Below, piece after piece: positions 40,287 through 50,020 of a DNA stretch of 64,000 bases. Position numbers and translations under genes: made by a program. Source of the DNA: Thermoleophilia bacterium (GTDB taxonomy: Bacteria; Actinomycetota; Thermoleophilia; Gaiellales; Gaiellaceae). Where the stretch lies: NCBI GenBank assembly GCA_009694305.1, contig SHVL01000001.1, positions 1 to 64,000 of the forward strand. Direction: 5' to 3'. The notes beneath the pieces are model-generated. The model saw nothing but the letters and a program-made list of their open reading frames with translations, searched no databases and had not been told where the DNA came from. The first letter of the stretch is position 1. Each line of letters starts with the position of its first letter.

Positions 40287-42596
40287 GTGAGCGCGACGGA
40301 GCCGTGGGTTGGCCGGCCGCTACCGCGATTCGAGGACGATGTGCTGCTCCGCGGCGAGGGTCGTTTTCTCGACGACCTCTCCCCCGTCGCCCACACCTGC
40401 CACGCGGCCGTGGTCCGGTCGCAGCTCGCACACGCCGGGATCGTCGTGGACGTGCGCGCTGCGCTCGCGGCACCCGGCGTGGTCGGCGTCCTCACAGGGG
40501 CGGACGTAATGGCTCTCTCTCGACCCTTCCCCGCCGGGATCGACAGCGGCACGCCGCAGTACGCGACGGCCATCGAGACGGTGCGCTACGTCGGTGAGCC
40601 GATCGCGGTCGTCGTCGCCCGGGATCGGTATCTCGCCGAGGATGCCGCGGAACTCGTCGATGTGGACTACGACCCGCTCGATGCGGTGCTCGACCCGGTC
40701 GCCGCCGCTGCGACCGCGGTGCACGACCGGACGTTCGCCTACGGCGACGTCACCGCTGCGATGGCGCAGGCCGACCTCGTCCTGCGCCAGACATTCCATG
40801 TGCCCCGCTTCACGTGCACGCCGGTCGAGTGCTACGCCGTCGTCGCCGACTGGGATGCAACAGAGGGGCGCCTGACCACCTGGGCGAACTTCCAGGGGCC
40901 GTTCACGCTCCACGGGGTCGCAGCGGCCGCGCTCGGGTTGAGGGGCGACCGGCTCCGGCTTCTGACGCCACCCGACTCCGGCGGATCGTTCGGTACGAAG
41001 TCGTCGGTCTTCGCCTACATCGTGCTGATGGGTCTCGCTTCACGGCATCTCCGTGTCCCGGTGACCTGGACAGAAGACCGGCTCGAGCACCTCGCCTCGA
41101 GCGCCGCAGCAACGGGTCGCACCACCGAGGTCGAGGCAGGTTTCACCGCCGACGGCCGACTGATCGCCGTCCGCTACGACGCAATCGAGGATGTCGGCGC
41201 CTACGTCCGCGCACCGGAGCCCGCGACGCTCTACCGTATGCACGGGTCACTAACCGGCGCATACACGGTGCCGAACGTGGGCGTGCGCAACCGGGTGGTG
41301 CTGACCAACACGCAACCGTCGGGCCTGAATCGCGGCTTCGGCGGGCCACAGCTCTACTTCGGGTTGGAGCGGACGATGGCGATTGCGGCAAAGCGGCTCG
41401 GACTCGACCCGGCCGAGCTCGCACGGCGCAACCTGATCCCGGCAGACGCAATGCCGTATCGCACGCCGTCGGGCGCCCTCTACGACTCCGGCGACTACGC
41501 CGCGTGCCTCGATCACGCCCTCGAGCTCGCCGACTACGCCGGGCTCCGCACCCGGGTAGAGAAGGCCCGCGCCGACGGGCGCCTCGCGGGGATCGGAATT
41601 GCCTGCATCGTCGAGCCCTCGATCTCGAACATGGGGTACATCACCCTTGCCCAGACGGCCGACGAGCGCGCGCTCACGCTGCCGAAGTCGGGAAACGCAG
41701 AGGGCGCCTCGGTCTCGATCAACCCTCTCGGCGGGATCACCGTCCGGCTCGCGACGACGCCACAGGGTCAGGGCCACAGGACAGTCTGCGCCCAGGTCGT
41801 CGCGGACACGCTCGGCTGCACGCCCGGCGAGGTGACCGTGATGTCGGAGATGGACACTGCCAGCGTTCCCTGGACGGTCGCCTCGGGCAGCTACTCGTCG
41901 CGCTTCTCGGGCGTCGCCGTTGGTGCGGTACAGGCTGCCGCGCTGAAGCTCCGGGCGAAGATCGATGCGATCCGGGCGCACGCAGGGGACGAGAATCTCT
42001 CGCTCCGTCGTGTGGCGGGGATGGCTCACTGGAATCCCGAGGGACGACCGGCCGGCGAGGAGCCCGGCCTCTCGGCGGTTGCCTTCTGGGCCCCGCCGAC
42101 GCTCGATCCTCCCGACGACGAGGATCGCATCGCCTCGTCGGCGGCTCACGGCTTCATCGTTGACATCTGCGCCGTCGAGGTCGAGCGGGCAACGGGGCAG
42201 GTTCGCGTTCTCGACTACGTCACGGTGCACGATGCAGGACGTCTCCTCAACCCGCTCCTCGCCGACGGGCAGGTGATGGGCGGATTCGCGCACGGCCTGG
42301 CCGCCGCCCTGTACGAGCGCCACGTCTACGACGAGTCCGGCAACCTCATGACCGCGTCGCTCGTGGACTATCTCACACCCACAGCGCCCGACATTCCTGC
42401 GCTGCGCATCGGTCATCTCTCGTCACCGTCGCCCGTGACCGCACTCGGCGCCAAGGGTATCGGCGAGGGAAACACGATGAGCGCGCCCGCCTGCGTGGCA
42501 AACGCCGTCGCAGACGCGATCGGGCGCGATGACGTCGAGTTGCCGCTGACGCCACCGAGAGTCTGGAACCTGCTCGACCACGGTGACGGGGGATGA
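40287..42596 (+). CDS. Molybdenum hydroxylase large subunit (xanthine dehydrogenase family)
   Basis: VGRPLPRFEDDVLLRGEGRFLDDL, RYVGEPIAVVVARDRYLAEDAAELVDVDYDPLDAVLD, PDSGGSFGTKS, NTQPSGLNRGFGGPQLYFGLERTMAIAAKRLGLDP. Confidence 0.93.
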   Translation: MSATEPWVGRPLPRFEDDVLLRGEGRFLDDLSPVAHTCHAAVVRSQLAHAGIVVDVRAALAAPGVVGVLTGADVMALSRPFPAGIDSGTPQYATAIETVRYVGEPIAVVVARDRYLAEDAAELVDVDYDPLDAVLDPVAAAATAVHDRTFAYGDVTAAMAQADLVLRQTFHVPRFTCTPVECYAVVADWDATEGRLTTWANFQGPFTLHGVAAAALGLRGDRLRLLTPPDSGGSFGTKSSVFAYIVLMGLASRHLRVPVTWTEDRLEHLASSAAATGRTTEVEAGFTADGRLIAVRYDAIEDVGAYVRAPEPATLYRMHGSLTGAYTVPNVGVRNRVVLTNTQPSGLNRGFGGPQLYFGLERTMAIAAKRLGLDPAELARRNLIPADAMPYRTPSGALYDSGDYAACLDHALELADYAGLRTRVEKARADGRLAGIGIACIVEPSISNMGYITLAQTADERALTLPKSGNAEGASVSINPLGGITVRLATTPQGQGHRTVCAQVVADTLGCTPGEVTVMSEMDTASVPWTVASGSYSSRFSGVAVGAVQAAALKLRAKIDAIRAHAGDENLSLRRVAGMAHWNPEGRPAGEEPGLSAVAFWAPPTLDPPDDEDRIASSAAHGFIVDICAVEVERATGQVRVLDYVTVHDAGRLLNPLLADGQVMGGFAHGLAAALYERHVYDESGNLMTASLVDYLTPTAPDIPALRIGHLSSPSPVTALGAKGIGEGNTMSAPACVANAVADAIGRDDVELPLTPPRVWNLLDHGDGG

Positions 42597-43438
42597 AGCC
42601 GGTCGCGTTCGAGTACGTTGCCGCCCGCTCGGTCGAGGAGGCCATTGCCGCACTCGGCCGTGACGAGGACGCTACGCCGATCGCAGGCGGACAGAGTCTC
42701 GTGCCTGCGCTCAACATGCGTCTTGTCCGACCGACGCTGCTCGTCGATCTCAACAGGGCCGGCCTTGGCACGATCGAGTCGAACGGCGTCCTCCGCGTCG
42801 GTGCCACCGTGCGTCAGGCGACGCTCGAGCACGACCTGCGCGCGCATCCGCTGCTCCGCGAAGCGCTTCCGCTCGTCGGCCACTTCGTCACACGTAATCG
42901 TGGCACCGTTGGCGGAAGCATCGCGCACGCCGATGGGTCGGCCGAACTGCCCGTCTGCCTCGCGGCTGTCGGCGGGACGATCGTGGCCGAGGGGCCGGGA
43001 GGGCGCAGAGAGATCGAACCGGACGCCTTCTTCGTGACCCATTTCCTGACAACGCTACGGCCGGGAGAGCTTGTCGTCGCCACCCTCTGGCCGCAGTCGG
43101 AGGAGCATGAGGGGTCGGCGTTCGAGGAGTTCGCCCTCCGCGCCGGCGACTACGCCCTTTCCATGGTCGCGGTCGTGCTGCGGCGGGTTGACGGAGTCGC
43201 GCAGAACGTCCGGATCCGGGTCGGCGCGGTGACCGACCGCCCGACAGGAATCACCGGGGCCCAAGCGGCGCTCGAGGGTGTGAGCATCACGGCGGCCATC
43301 GCGCAGGAAGCGGGAAGGATCGCCGCGGCCGCCGTTGACCCACCCGGCTCGATCCACGCGACGCCCGGGTACCTGCGCGCCCTCACGGGCACGCTCGTCG
43401 AGCGAGCGGTCCTCCGCGCATGGGAGCGAGCGGGATGA
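42593..43438 (+). CDS. Molybdenum hydroxylase FAD-binding medium subunit
   Basis: DATPIAGGQSLVPALNMRLVRPTLLVDLNR, RNRGTVGGSIAHADGSAELPVCL. Confidence 0.93.
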   Translation: MKPVAFEYVAARSVEEAIAALGRDEDATPIAGGQSLVPALNMRLVRPTLLVDLNRAGLGTIESNGVLRVGATVRQATLEHDLRAHPLLREALPLVGHFVTRNRGTVGGSIAHADGSAELPVCLAAVGGTIVAEGPGGRREIEPDAFFVTHFLTTLRPGELVVATLWPQSEEHEGSAFEEFALRAGDYALSMVAVVLRRVDGVAQNVRIRVGAVTDRPTGITGAQAALEGVSITAAIAQEAGRIAAAAVDPPGSIHATPGYLRALTGTLVERAVLRAWERAG

Positions 43439-43923
43439 CCGAGATCACGGTCACCGTCAACGGCCAGACGGTGGTCGAGCAGGTCGAGCCGCGGCTCCTG
43501 CTGACCGACTTCCTCCGCCATCGCCTGGGCCTGACCGGCACCCACGTCGGCTGCGAGCACGGCGTCTGCGGAGCCTGCACGGTGCGTCTCGACGGCGTCG
43601 CCGTGCGCGGCTGCTGTCTCCTCGCCGTGCAGACGGATGGCTCGGTCGTCGAGACGGTCGAGTCGCTCGCCGGAGACGGCCCGCTGTCGCCGCTCCAGGC
43701 AGCGTTCAAACGCCACCACGCGCTGCAATGCGGCTTCTGCACACCCGGCATCCTGATCGCTGCCGAGGATCTCCTGTCCCGCGGTCACCCGTCCCACGAG
43801 GCGATCGTGGACATGCTCTCCGGGCACCTGTGCCGCTGCACCGGCTACACCCCGATCGTCGCCGCGATCGAGGAAGCCCGTGACGCTCCGGCTCTGGCTC
43901 GGGCGGAGGAGCCTGCGGGATGA
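43435..43923 (+). CDS. Molybdenum hydroxylase 2Fe-2S small subunit
   Basis: GTHVGCEHGVCGACTVRLDGVAVRGCC, QCGFCTPGILIAAEDLL, HLCRCTGYTPIVAAI. Confidence 0.95.
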   Translation: MTEITVTVNGQTVVEQVEPRLLLTDFLRHRLGLTGTHVGCEHGVCGACTVRLDGVAVRGCCLLAVQTDGSVVETVESLAGDGPLSPLQAAFKRHHALQCGFCTPGILIAAEDLLSRGHPSHEAIVDMLSGHLCRCTGYTPIVAAIEEARDAPALARAEEPAG

Positions 43924-45284
43924 ACCTCGCACAATCCCTCCTTGCAGCCTGTGAGCGACATCCGGAGGCCGAGGCGTTTCCCGGAATCAGCTACGCCGCG
44001 TTGTTACCGCGCGTGGCCCGGCTCGCAGGCGGCCTCGGGGTCGCACCCGGCGACCGGGTGGCGGTCGTCCTCGACAACAGTGTCGAGACGGCGCTGCTCT
44101 ACTGGGCAGCCCAGTGGGCGGGTGCCGTCTTCGTGCCTCTCTCGTGGCGCCTCCCGGAGGAAGAGCTCGACTACTGCATCGATGATGCGGGTGCAGGCCT
44201 CGTCATCCGCGACGGCGATCCCCTGCCCGAGGGGCCCGAGCACGCCGGTGCCCTCGATCGCGACGAGAGCGAGATCTCTCTGCTCCTCTACACCTCGGGT
44301 ACGACCGGAAGGCCGAAGGGCGTGCCGCGAAGCCACTCGGCCGACCGCGCCGGCGGCTTCAGCCAGGCGCTCCAGCATGGCTACCTCCACGCCGATCGCA
44401 CCCTCGGCGCGATGCCCCTCTACCACACGATGGGTATCCACTCCCTGCTTGCGATGCACCTCGTCGGCGGCTGCTATGTCCCACAGGCCCGCTGGAACCC
44501 GGGCGAGGCGCTTCGCCTGATCGAGGCAGAGCGCATCACGTCGCTCTACCTTGCCCCCACGCTGTTCTACGACCTCGTCAGTCATAACAGCGTCGCCCGG
44601 CACGACCTCTCGAGCGTTCGAGCACTCGGCTACGCCGGCGCGGCAATGACCTCTGCGCTCGTAGCGCAGTGCGTCGAGGTCTTCGACCCCGGGGTCTTCG
44701 TCAACCACTACGGCTCGACCGAGATCTATACGTTCTCGATCGGCGGAGACCAGGTAGCCAAGCCCGGCTGTGCGGGACGGCCCGCCGTGAACGCACGGTT
44801 GAGGCTCGGGCCCGAGGGGGAGATCTGCGTCCATCTCTCCGGTGACGAGTCGTTCGGCGGCTACTGGCACCGCCCCGACGCCGACGAGAAGGCGCTCCGG
44901 GACGGCTGGTACCACACGGGCGACATCGGACATCTCGATGGTGACGGTGACCTCTGGATCGACGGACGGCTCGACGACATGATCATCTCCGGTGGAGAGA
45001 ACATCCATCCACTCGAGGTCGAAGACGTCCTCGCCGGCCACCCGGGTGTTCACGAGGTGGCGGTCGTCGGAGCACCCGACGATAGGCTCGGCCACCGTGT
45101 CGTCGCCGTCGTCGTCGTCGTCGAAGGCACCACATCCGAGGAGCTCGACGCCTACTGCCTCGCCTCTCCACTCGCCCGGTTCAAGCGGCCACGGAAATAC
45201 CGGCTTGTGCCGACGCTTCCAAAGAGTGCATCAGGGAAGATACTCCGCAGGGTCCTACGAGACGAGCAGAAGGAGAGTACGTGA
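43920..45284 (+). CDS. AMP-dependent acyl/aryl-CoA ligase
   Basis: LLLYTSGTTGRPKGVPRSH, HYGSTEIYTFSIGG, DGWYHTGDIGHLDGDGDLWIDGRLDDMIISGGENIHPLEVEDVLAGHPGV, PKSASGKILRR. Confidence 0.93.
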   Translation: MNLAQSLLAACERHPEAEAFPGISYAALLPRVARLAGGLGVAPGDRVAVVLDNSVETALLYWAAQWAGAVFVPLSWRLPEEELDYCIDDAGAGLVIRDGDPLPEGPEHAGALDRDESEISLLLYTSGTTGRPKGVPRSHSADRAGGFSQALQHGYLHADRTLGAMPLYHTMGIHSLLAMHLVGGCYVPQARWNPGEALRLIEAERITSLYLAPTLFYDLVSHNSVARHDLSSVRALGYAGAAMTSALVAQCVEVFDPGVFVNHYGSTEIYTFSIGGDQVAKPGCAGRPAVNARLRLGPEGEICVHLSGDESFGGYWHRPDADEKALRDGWYHTGDIGHLDGDGDLWIDGRLDDMIISGGENIHPLEVEDVLAGHPGVHEVAVVGAPDDRLGHRVVAVVVVVEGTTSEELDAYCLASPLARFKRPRKYRLVPTLPKSASGKILRRVLRDEQKEST

Positions 45285-46057
45285 CCGAATACGACGGGTT
45301 CCGGGTAGACCGCGATGCCGACCGGGGCGTGGCGACGGTCACGCTGGACGTGCCCGGGAAGCTCAACCGGGTTTCGATGCTTGCACGTGACCAGCTCGCA
45401 GCGCTCTTCGCCGAACTCGACCGCGACGAGTCGGTGCGGTTCGTCGTGCTCACGGGAGCGGGCGGACAGTTCACCGCAGGCGGTGACATTGCCGGTTTCC
45501 TGACGAAATCTCCCTGGGTGGTCTCCCAGCTTGCAAAGAACGTCGCGGCACCCGAGCGCTGCTCCAAGCCGGTGATCGCGAAGCTGCAGGGGTACGTCTT
45601 CGGGGTCGGACTCGAGCTGGCGCTGGCCTGTGATTTCCGTATCGCCGCGGACGACATGCAGATGGCGCTCCCCGAGGCGACGATCGGGATGATCCCTGGC
45701 TCGGGCGGCACGCAGCGACTCGCCCGCCTCATCGGCGTCGGGCGGGCCAAGGACATCATCATGCGCGGCCGCCGGGTGAAGGCCGGCGAGGCTCTTGCCA
45801 TCGGCCTCGTGACAGAGGTCGTCGAGGTAGAGCACCTCGACGACGCGGTCAGCTCCCTGATCACGGAGCTCTCGCGCCACGCACCGCTCTCCCTCGCGAT
45901 GTCGAAACGCGTCCTCAACACCGTGTACGACGGACCACTCCATGTCGGCATCGAGCTCGAGGGCCTCGCCTACGGACTCATGCAACAGACACACGACTTC
46001 CGCGAGGGGGTCGAGGCGTTCGTGGAGAAGCGGAAGCCCGAGTTCGACGGAACGTGA
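45281..46057 (+). CDS. Enoyl-CoA hydratase/isomerase family protein
   Basis: VVLTGAGGQFTAGGDIAGF, KPVIAKLQGYVFGVGLELALACDFRIAADDMQMALPEATIGMIPGSGGTQRLARLIG. Confidence 0.93.
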   Translation: MTEYDGFRVDRDADRGVATVTLDVPGKLNRVSMLARDQLAALFAELDRDESVRFVVLTGAGGQFTAGGDIAGFLTKSPWVVSQLAKNVAAPERCSKPVIAKLQGYVFGVGLELALACDFRIAADDMQMALPEATIGMIPGSGGTQRLARLIGVGRAKDIIMRGRRVKAGEALAIGLVTEVVEVEHLDDAVSSLITELSRHAPLSLAMSKRVLNTVYDGPLHVGIELEGLAYGLMQQTHDFREGVEAFVEKRKPEFDGT

Positions 46058-46068
46058 GGAAGAACCCG

Positions 46069-46554
46069 CTAGCGGTCGGGGAACGGGCGGACCGCGCACT
46101 CGGGTGCGCCCATGCGCGTGGCCAGGGCCTCACCGCTCACAAGTGAGGGTCTTGCCCGGCCGACGGTGATCGCGTAGACCTCGGAGTTGCCGGCCGCGTA
46201 GAGCTTCGCGGCCGCCACGATCTCGTTGTGGTAGAAGCGGAAGTACTCTGCAAGCGACGCTATCTGCTCTTTCTCCGCCGGGGTCGCGCCCTTCAGCTTC
46301 CCGATCTCTCCGGCGAGACGCACTCCGATCTCGGCGCCCGGTTGGATAACGGCGAAGCCTTTCTCGGAGGACAGGCCGAGCTCCTCGGTATCGGCGCGCG
46401 CCTGTTCACAGAGTTCCGCAAGGCTCTCGGCCAGAGCCGATCGCTTCGGCTCCTCCTTGCCACGGCCGCATCCGCCGACAACGAGTGCGAGACCGACGAG
46501 GAGTGTGATTATCGAGGCTCTACGCACGACGGAAGACTCTACCGACACTCCCAC
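46069..46554 (-). CDS. Putative lipoprotein
   Basis: Lipobox-like ITLLVGLALVVGGCG. Confidence 0.6.
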   Translation of the reverse strand: MGVSVESSVVRRASIITLLVGLALVVGGCGRGKEEPKRSALAESLAELCEQARADTEELGLSSEKGFAVIQPGAEIGVRLAGEIGKLKGATPAEKEQIASLAEYFRFYHNEIVAAAKLYAAGNSEVYAITVGRARPSLVSGEALATRMGAPECAVRPFPDR

Positions 46555-47702
46555 GCAAGACCCGCGGCAAGAACCGTGTGGTCGTCGGGAGCGACGAACT
46601 GCATGTTCCCGACAGCAAGGCCCGCCCAGCCGATCAGGTTGACCCAGCGCAGAAAAGACGAGAAGGGCAACCGCACCTCGAGCTCGTCGGCATCCTCTGT
46701 GGGAAGGTCAACGGCGAAGCAGGGGGACACGTAGAGATCGACCTCGGGCTCGTAGGCCCGCCACGTGTCGATTGCCGTCCGCGCTACGACGACAGCGTCG
46801 GCTGTAACGCGTTGAGCCGCCTCGAGCTTTGGCCGGATCGTTCCGGCGTACTCGTCCGCGCGGGACGGGAACGTCGCCCGATGACTCCAGGCCGCCTCGT
46901 GGAGGAACAGCGGCCAGGTGTCCGCGCAGGCAGCGGGGATCGCCGACTCGATGACGTGCGCGCCGAGTTGCTCGAGATCTGCAACCCACGCCTCGGCGTT
47001 GTCACTCTTCTCCGTCGGGCGCCCGTCTCCGAGATCGGGCGCCCGACGCAGCAGGCCCACGGTCAGGCCGTCGAGACGGGGCTCGGGCACCGCTCGGCCC
47101 GAGAGCACCGACCAGAGCAGGGCGACGTCCTCTACCGTCCGCCCCATCGGCCCGACGGTGTCGAACGACGGAGAGAGAGGAAAGATGCCGTCGAGCGGCA
47201 GCAGTCCCCAGCGGGACTTGAGACCAACGGTGCCGCAGGCCGCCGACGGCAGGCGAATCGAGCAGCCGGTGTCGGTGCCGAGGCCGAGATCGACGAGTCC
47301 GGCTGCGAGTGCGGCCGCATTACCCGAAGAGGAGCCGCCCGTCGTCTTCCCGGGATGCAACGGGTTGTGCACCGTCCCGTACCACGGGTTGGTGCCGAGC
47401 ACGCTCCAGGCGAACTCCGGCAGGTTCCCTTTTCCGACGACAACCGCTCCCGCGTCGAGGACGCGCTGCACGACGGTCGCGTGGCGGTCGGGCACGTGGT
47501 CGGCGTAGATCCGCGACCCGTAGGTCGTGCGAATACCTGCGGTGTCGATGAGATCCTTGACGAGCAGGGTACGCCCGGCGAGCGGGCCGTCCGTTGCACC
47601 CCGGAGCGGCTCGGCAAGCCACGTGATTGCCGCGTTGAACGGATCGACGGCTGCGGCAGGACCCGGCGTCTCTCCGGGGCTCACGCGGCTACCACGGCTC
47701 AC
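46539..47702 (-). CDS. Amidase signature family protein
   Basis: LLVKDLIDTAGIRTTYGSRIY, HPGKTTGGSSSGNAAALAAGLVDLGLGTDTGCSIRLPSAACGTVGLKSRWG; GTGA overlap with the RidA stop. Confidence 0.9.
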   Translation of the reverse strand: MSRGSRVSPGETPGPAAAVDPFNAAITWLAEPLRGATDGPLAGRTLLVKDLIDTAGIRTTYGSRIYADHVPDRHATVVQRVLDAGAVVVGKGNLPEFAWSVLGTNPWYGTVHNPLHPGKTTGGSSSGNAAALAAGLVDLGLGTDTGCSIRLPSAACGTVGLKSRWGLLPLDGIFPLSPSFDTVGPMGRTVEDVALLWSVLSGRAVPEPRLDGLTVGLLRRAPDLGDGRPTEKSDNAEAWVADLEQLGAHVIESAIPAACADTWPLFLHEAAWSHRATFPSRADEYAGTIRPKLEAAQRVTADAVVVARTAIDTWRAYEPEVDLYVSPCFAVDLPTEDADELEVRLPFSSFLRWVNLIGWAGLAVGNMQFVAPDDHTVLAAGLAWECR

Positions 47703-48097
47703 GACGGAATGAGTGCAATGCACTCGACTTCGATCTTCGCCCCGGGAATCACGAGGGCCGATATCTCGACGAGCGTCGATGCCGGACGGGTTTCGCCGAA
47801 GACCTCCTCCCGCACCGGGTTCACGAGGGGACGATCGCTCACGTCGGTCAGATAGACGGTCACCTTGACGACATCCGCGAACGTGCAGCCACCCGCAGCG
47901 AGCACGGCGCGCATGTTCTCGAACACGCACCACGCCTGCGCCACGACGTCGTCTCCGCCGACGAGCTCGCGTTGCTCGCCCACGGGAACCATCCCGGAGA
48001 CGAACAGGAATCCTCCTGCCTCGACCGCATCCGTGAAGTGCGAGATCGGCTCGGCCTGCCCTGCAACCCGAAGCTCACGGCGCCGCGACGTCGTCAT
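47699..48097 (-). CDS. RidA-family protein
   Basis: GFLFVSGMVPV, QAWCVFENMRAVLAAGGCTFADVVKVTVYLTDVSDRPLVNPVREEVFGETRPASTLVEISAL. Confidence 0.88.
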   Translation of the reverse strand: MTTSRRRELRVAGQAEPISHFTDAVEAGGFLFVSGMVPVGEQRELVGGDDVVAQAWCVFENMRAVLAAGGCTFADVVKVTVYLTDVSDRPLVNPVREEVFGETRPASTLVEISALVIPGAKIEVECIALIPS

Positions 48098-48315
48098 GCG
48101 AAACAGGCCCTGAGCGCATCGAAGCCGCCCTGGACGACCCGAGGCCGGACGAAGTCCGTCCAGTGGCCCTGCTGGCCGCCGGCGGGGCCGTCCTCGATCT
48201 CGCTCCCACCGTCGGTGCCGCTCGACCACGTTGCGCGTCCGTTCGCGTCGCAAACACGTGCCACGACCTCGTCCGGTGACGCTCCGGTCATCATGCTTGC
48301 GTCCGACCTGGTCAT
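48094..48315 (-). CDS. Small hypothetical protein, ATGA-coupled to RidA
   Basis: 73-aa ORF overlapping the RidA start by 4 nt, same strand. Confidence 0.45.
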   Translation of the reverse strand: MTRSDASMMTGASPDEVVARVCDANGRATWSSGTDGGSEIEDGPAGGQQGHWTDFVRPRVVQGGFDALRACFA

Positions 48316-48352
48316 CTGATGCTCCTTTTCGGGTATCTGTGGTCTGCTGATC

Positions 48353-50020
48353 CTACGACGCGGACGACAGTGCCTGCGCAGCCTCGCGGATCTCGGTCAG
48401 CGTCTGGCGCGGCGTCAGCGCCTCCGGGTCAACGCGAAGCTCGATCACGGCGGGGCCGCCGCATGTCAGCGCATCGTCGAGCGCCGCGGCAAAGTCCTGC
48501 GTCCGATCGACGACCGCACCATGCGCGCCGAAGGCTCGAGCCAGTGCTGCAAAGTCGGGGTTGACGAGGTCTGTTCCCAACACGCGTCCCGGATAGTGGC
48601 GCTCCTGGTGCATTCTGATCGTCCCGTACATGCCGTTGTTGACGACGAGGATGACGACCGCAACATCGCCCTGTACGGCAACTGCTAGCTCCTGTCCGGT
48701 CATCAGAAAGTCGCCGTCACCCGTCATGCACACGACCGCCCTCGCGGGATGCAAAATCTTCGCCGCAATGGCCGCGGGGACGCCGTACCCCATCGCCCCA
48801 CTCGTCGGCGCGAGCTGTGTGCGGTACTGCCTGAACTCGTAGAAGCGGTGTGCCCAGACCGTGAAGTTGCCCGCACCACTGGCAAGGATCGCGTCGGCCG
48901 GCAGACGTTGTCGTAGGATCGCCATGACGTCTCCCAGATCGAGGTCACCGCGACCCGGGGAGTGCTCGAGGTTTGCGAGGTAGGCCGCCCGCCCCTTCTG
49001 CGTCTGTGCCTGCCACCGACTCGGGTCGAGCGCGGGCTGTTGCCCGAGGGCCCGCGCGAACGACTCCGGTGACGCGACCACGCCCAGCGTCGGTGTGTAG
49101 ACACGGCCGATCTCGTTCGGATCGGCAGTGACGTGGATGAGCACCTGCTTCGGAGTCGGAACGGTGAGGAGCGTGTATCCGGAGGTCGTGATCTCGCTCA
49201 GCCGATCACCGATCACGAGCAGGACATCGGCGTCGCGCACGCGTTGTGCGAGGCACGGATCGAGTCCCAGGCCGAGGTGGCCGACGTACGTCTCCGCCGT
49301 GTTGTCCACATAATCCTGGCAGCGCCACCCGGATGCGACAGGGAGACCGCCGGCGACGCACCAGGCTGTCAGCTCCTCGTTCGCCTCCGCGCTCCACGGA
49401 GCACCGCCGACGATCACAAGTGGGCGGTCTGCCCCGGCGAGAAGAGCCCGCGCTTCCGCAACGTCATCCCCGGAGGGATGGGTGCGCGTGATGGAGTACA
49501 GAACGGCATCGTCAGCACCCGACTCGTCCACGAGCATGTCCTCGGGGAGCGCGAGCACGACCGGTCCGGGTCGCCCGGACGTGGCAACACGGAACGCACG
49601 CGCGAGGAGCTCGGGAACGCGGTCGGCGCTGTCGATCTGCGCCACCCACTTCGCCATCGGTCCGAACATCTGCCGGTAGTCGATCTCCTGGAACGCCTCC
49701 CGCTCCATCATCTCCCGACCGACCTGACCGATCAGGAGGATCAGAGGGGTCGAGTCCTGATAGGCCGTGTGAATGCCTGCAGCTGCGTGCGTCGCCCCAG
49801 GCCCACGAGTGACCATGCAGATGCCCGGGCGGCCCGTGAGCTTGCCGTACGCGTCGGCCATGTTCGCGGCGCCGCCCTCGTGGCGGCAGGAGACGAACCT
49901 GATCGGAGCATCGTGGAGCGCGTCGAGCACTGCGAGGTAGCTCTCGCCTGGCACGCCGAACGCCACCTCTACACCGTGGACGACCAGCTGGTCCACGAGG
50001 AGCTGCCCGCCCGTCCTCAC
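48353..50020 (-). CDS. Thiamine-pyrophosphate enzyme (acetolactate synthase-like)
   Basis: VHGVEVAFGVPGESYLAVLDALHD, GICMVTRGPGATHAAAGIHTAYQDSTPLILLIGQV, VVCMTGDGDFLMTGQELAVAVQGDVAVVILVVNNGMYGTIRMHQE. Confidence 0.92.
   Translation of the reverse strand: MRTGGQLLVDQLVVHGVEVAFGVPGESYLAVLDALHDAPIRFVSCRHEGGAANMADAYGKLTGRPGICMVTRGPGATHAAAGIHTAYQDSTPLILLIGQVGREMMEREAFQEIDYRQMFGPMAKWVAQIDSADRVPELLARAFRVATSGRPGPVVLALPEDMLVDESGADDAVLYSITRTHPSGDDVAEARALLAGADRPLVIVGGAPWSAEANEELTAWCVAGGLPVASGWRCQDYVDNTAETYVGHLGLGLDPCLAQRVRDADVLLVIGDRLSEITTSGYTLLTVPTPKQVLIHVTADPNEIGRVYTPTLGVVASPESFARALGQQPALDPSRWQAQTQKGRAAYLANLEHSPGRGDLDLGDVMAILRQRLPADAILASGAGNFTVWAHRFYEFRQYRTQLAPTSGAMGYGVPAAIAAKILHPARAVVCMTGDGDFLMTGQELAVAVQGDVAVVILVVNNGMYGTIRMHQERHYPGRVLGTDLVNPDFAALARAFGAHGAVVDRTQDFAAALDDALTCGGPAVIELRVDPEALTPRQTLTEIREAAQALSSAS

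Noticed and set aside
40814-42163. 449-aa ORF in another frame inside the molybdenum hydroxylase gene
   Set aside because: Out-of-frame read of a well-supported CDS; Arg-rich composition.
40287-43923. Aerobic CO dehydrogenase (CoxLMS)
   Set aside because: The large subunit lacks the form-I active-site motif VAYRCSFR; assigned only to the wider xanthine dehydrogenase family.
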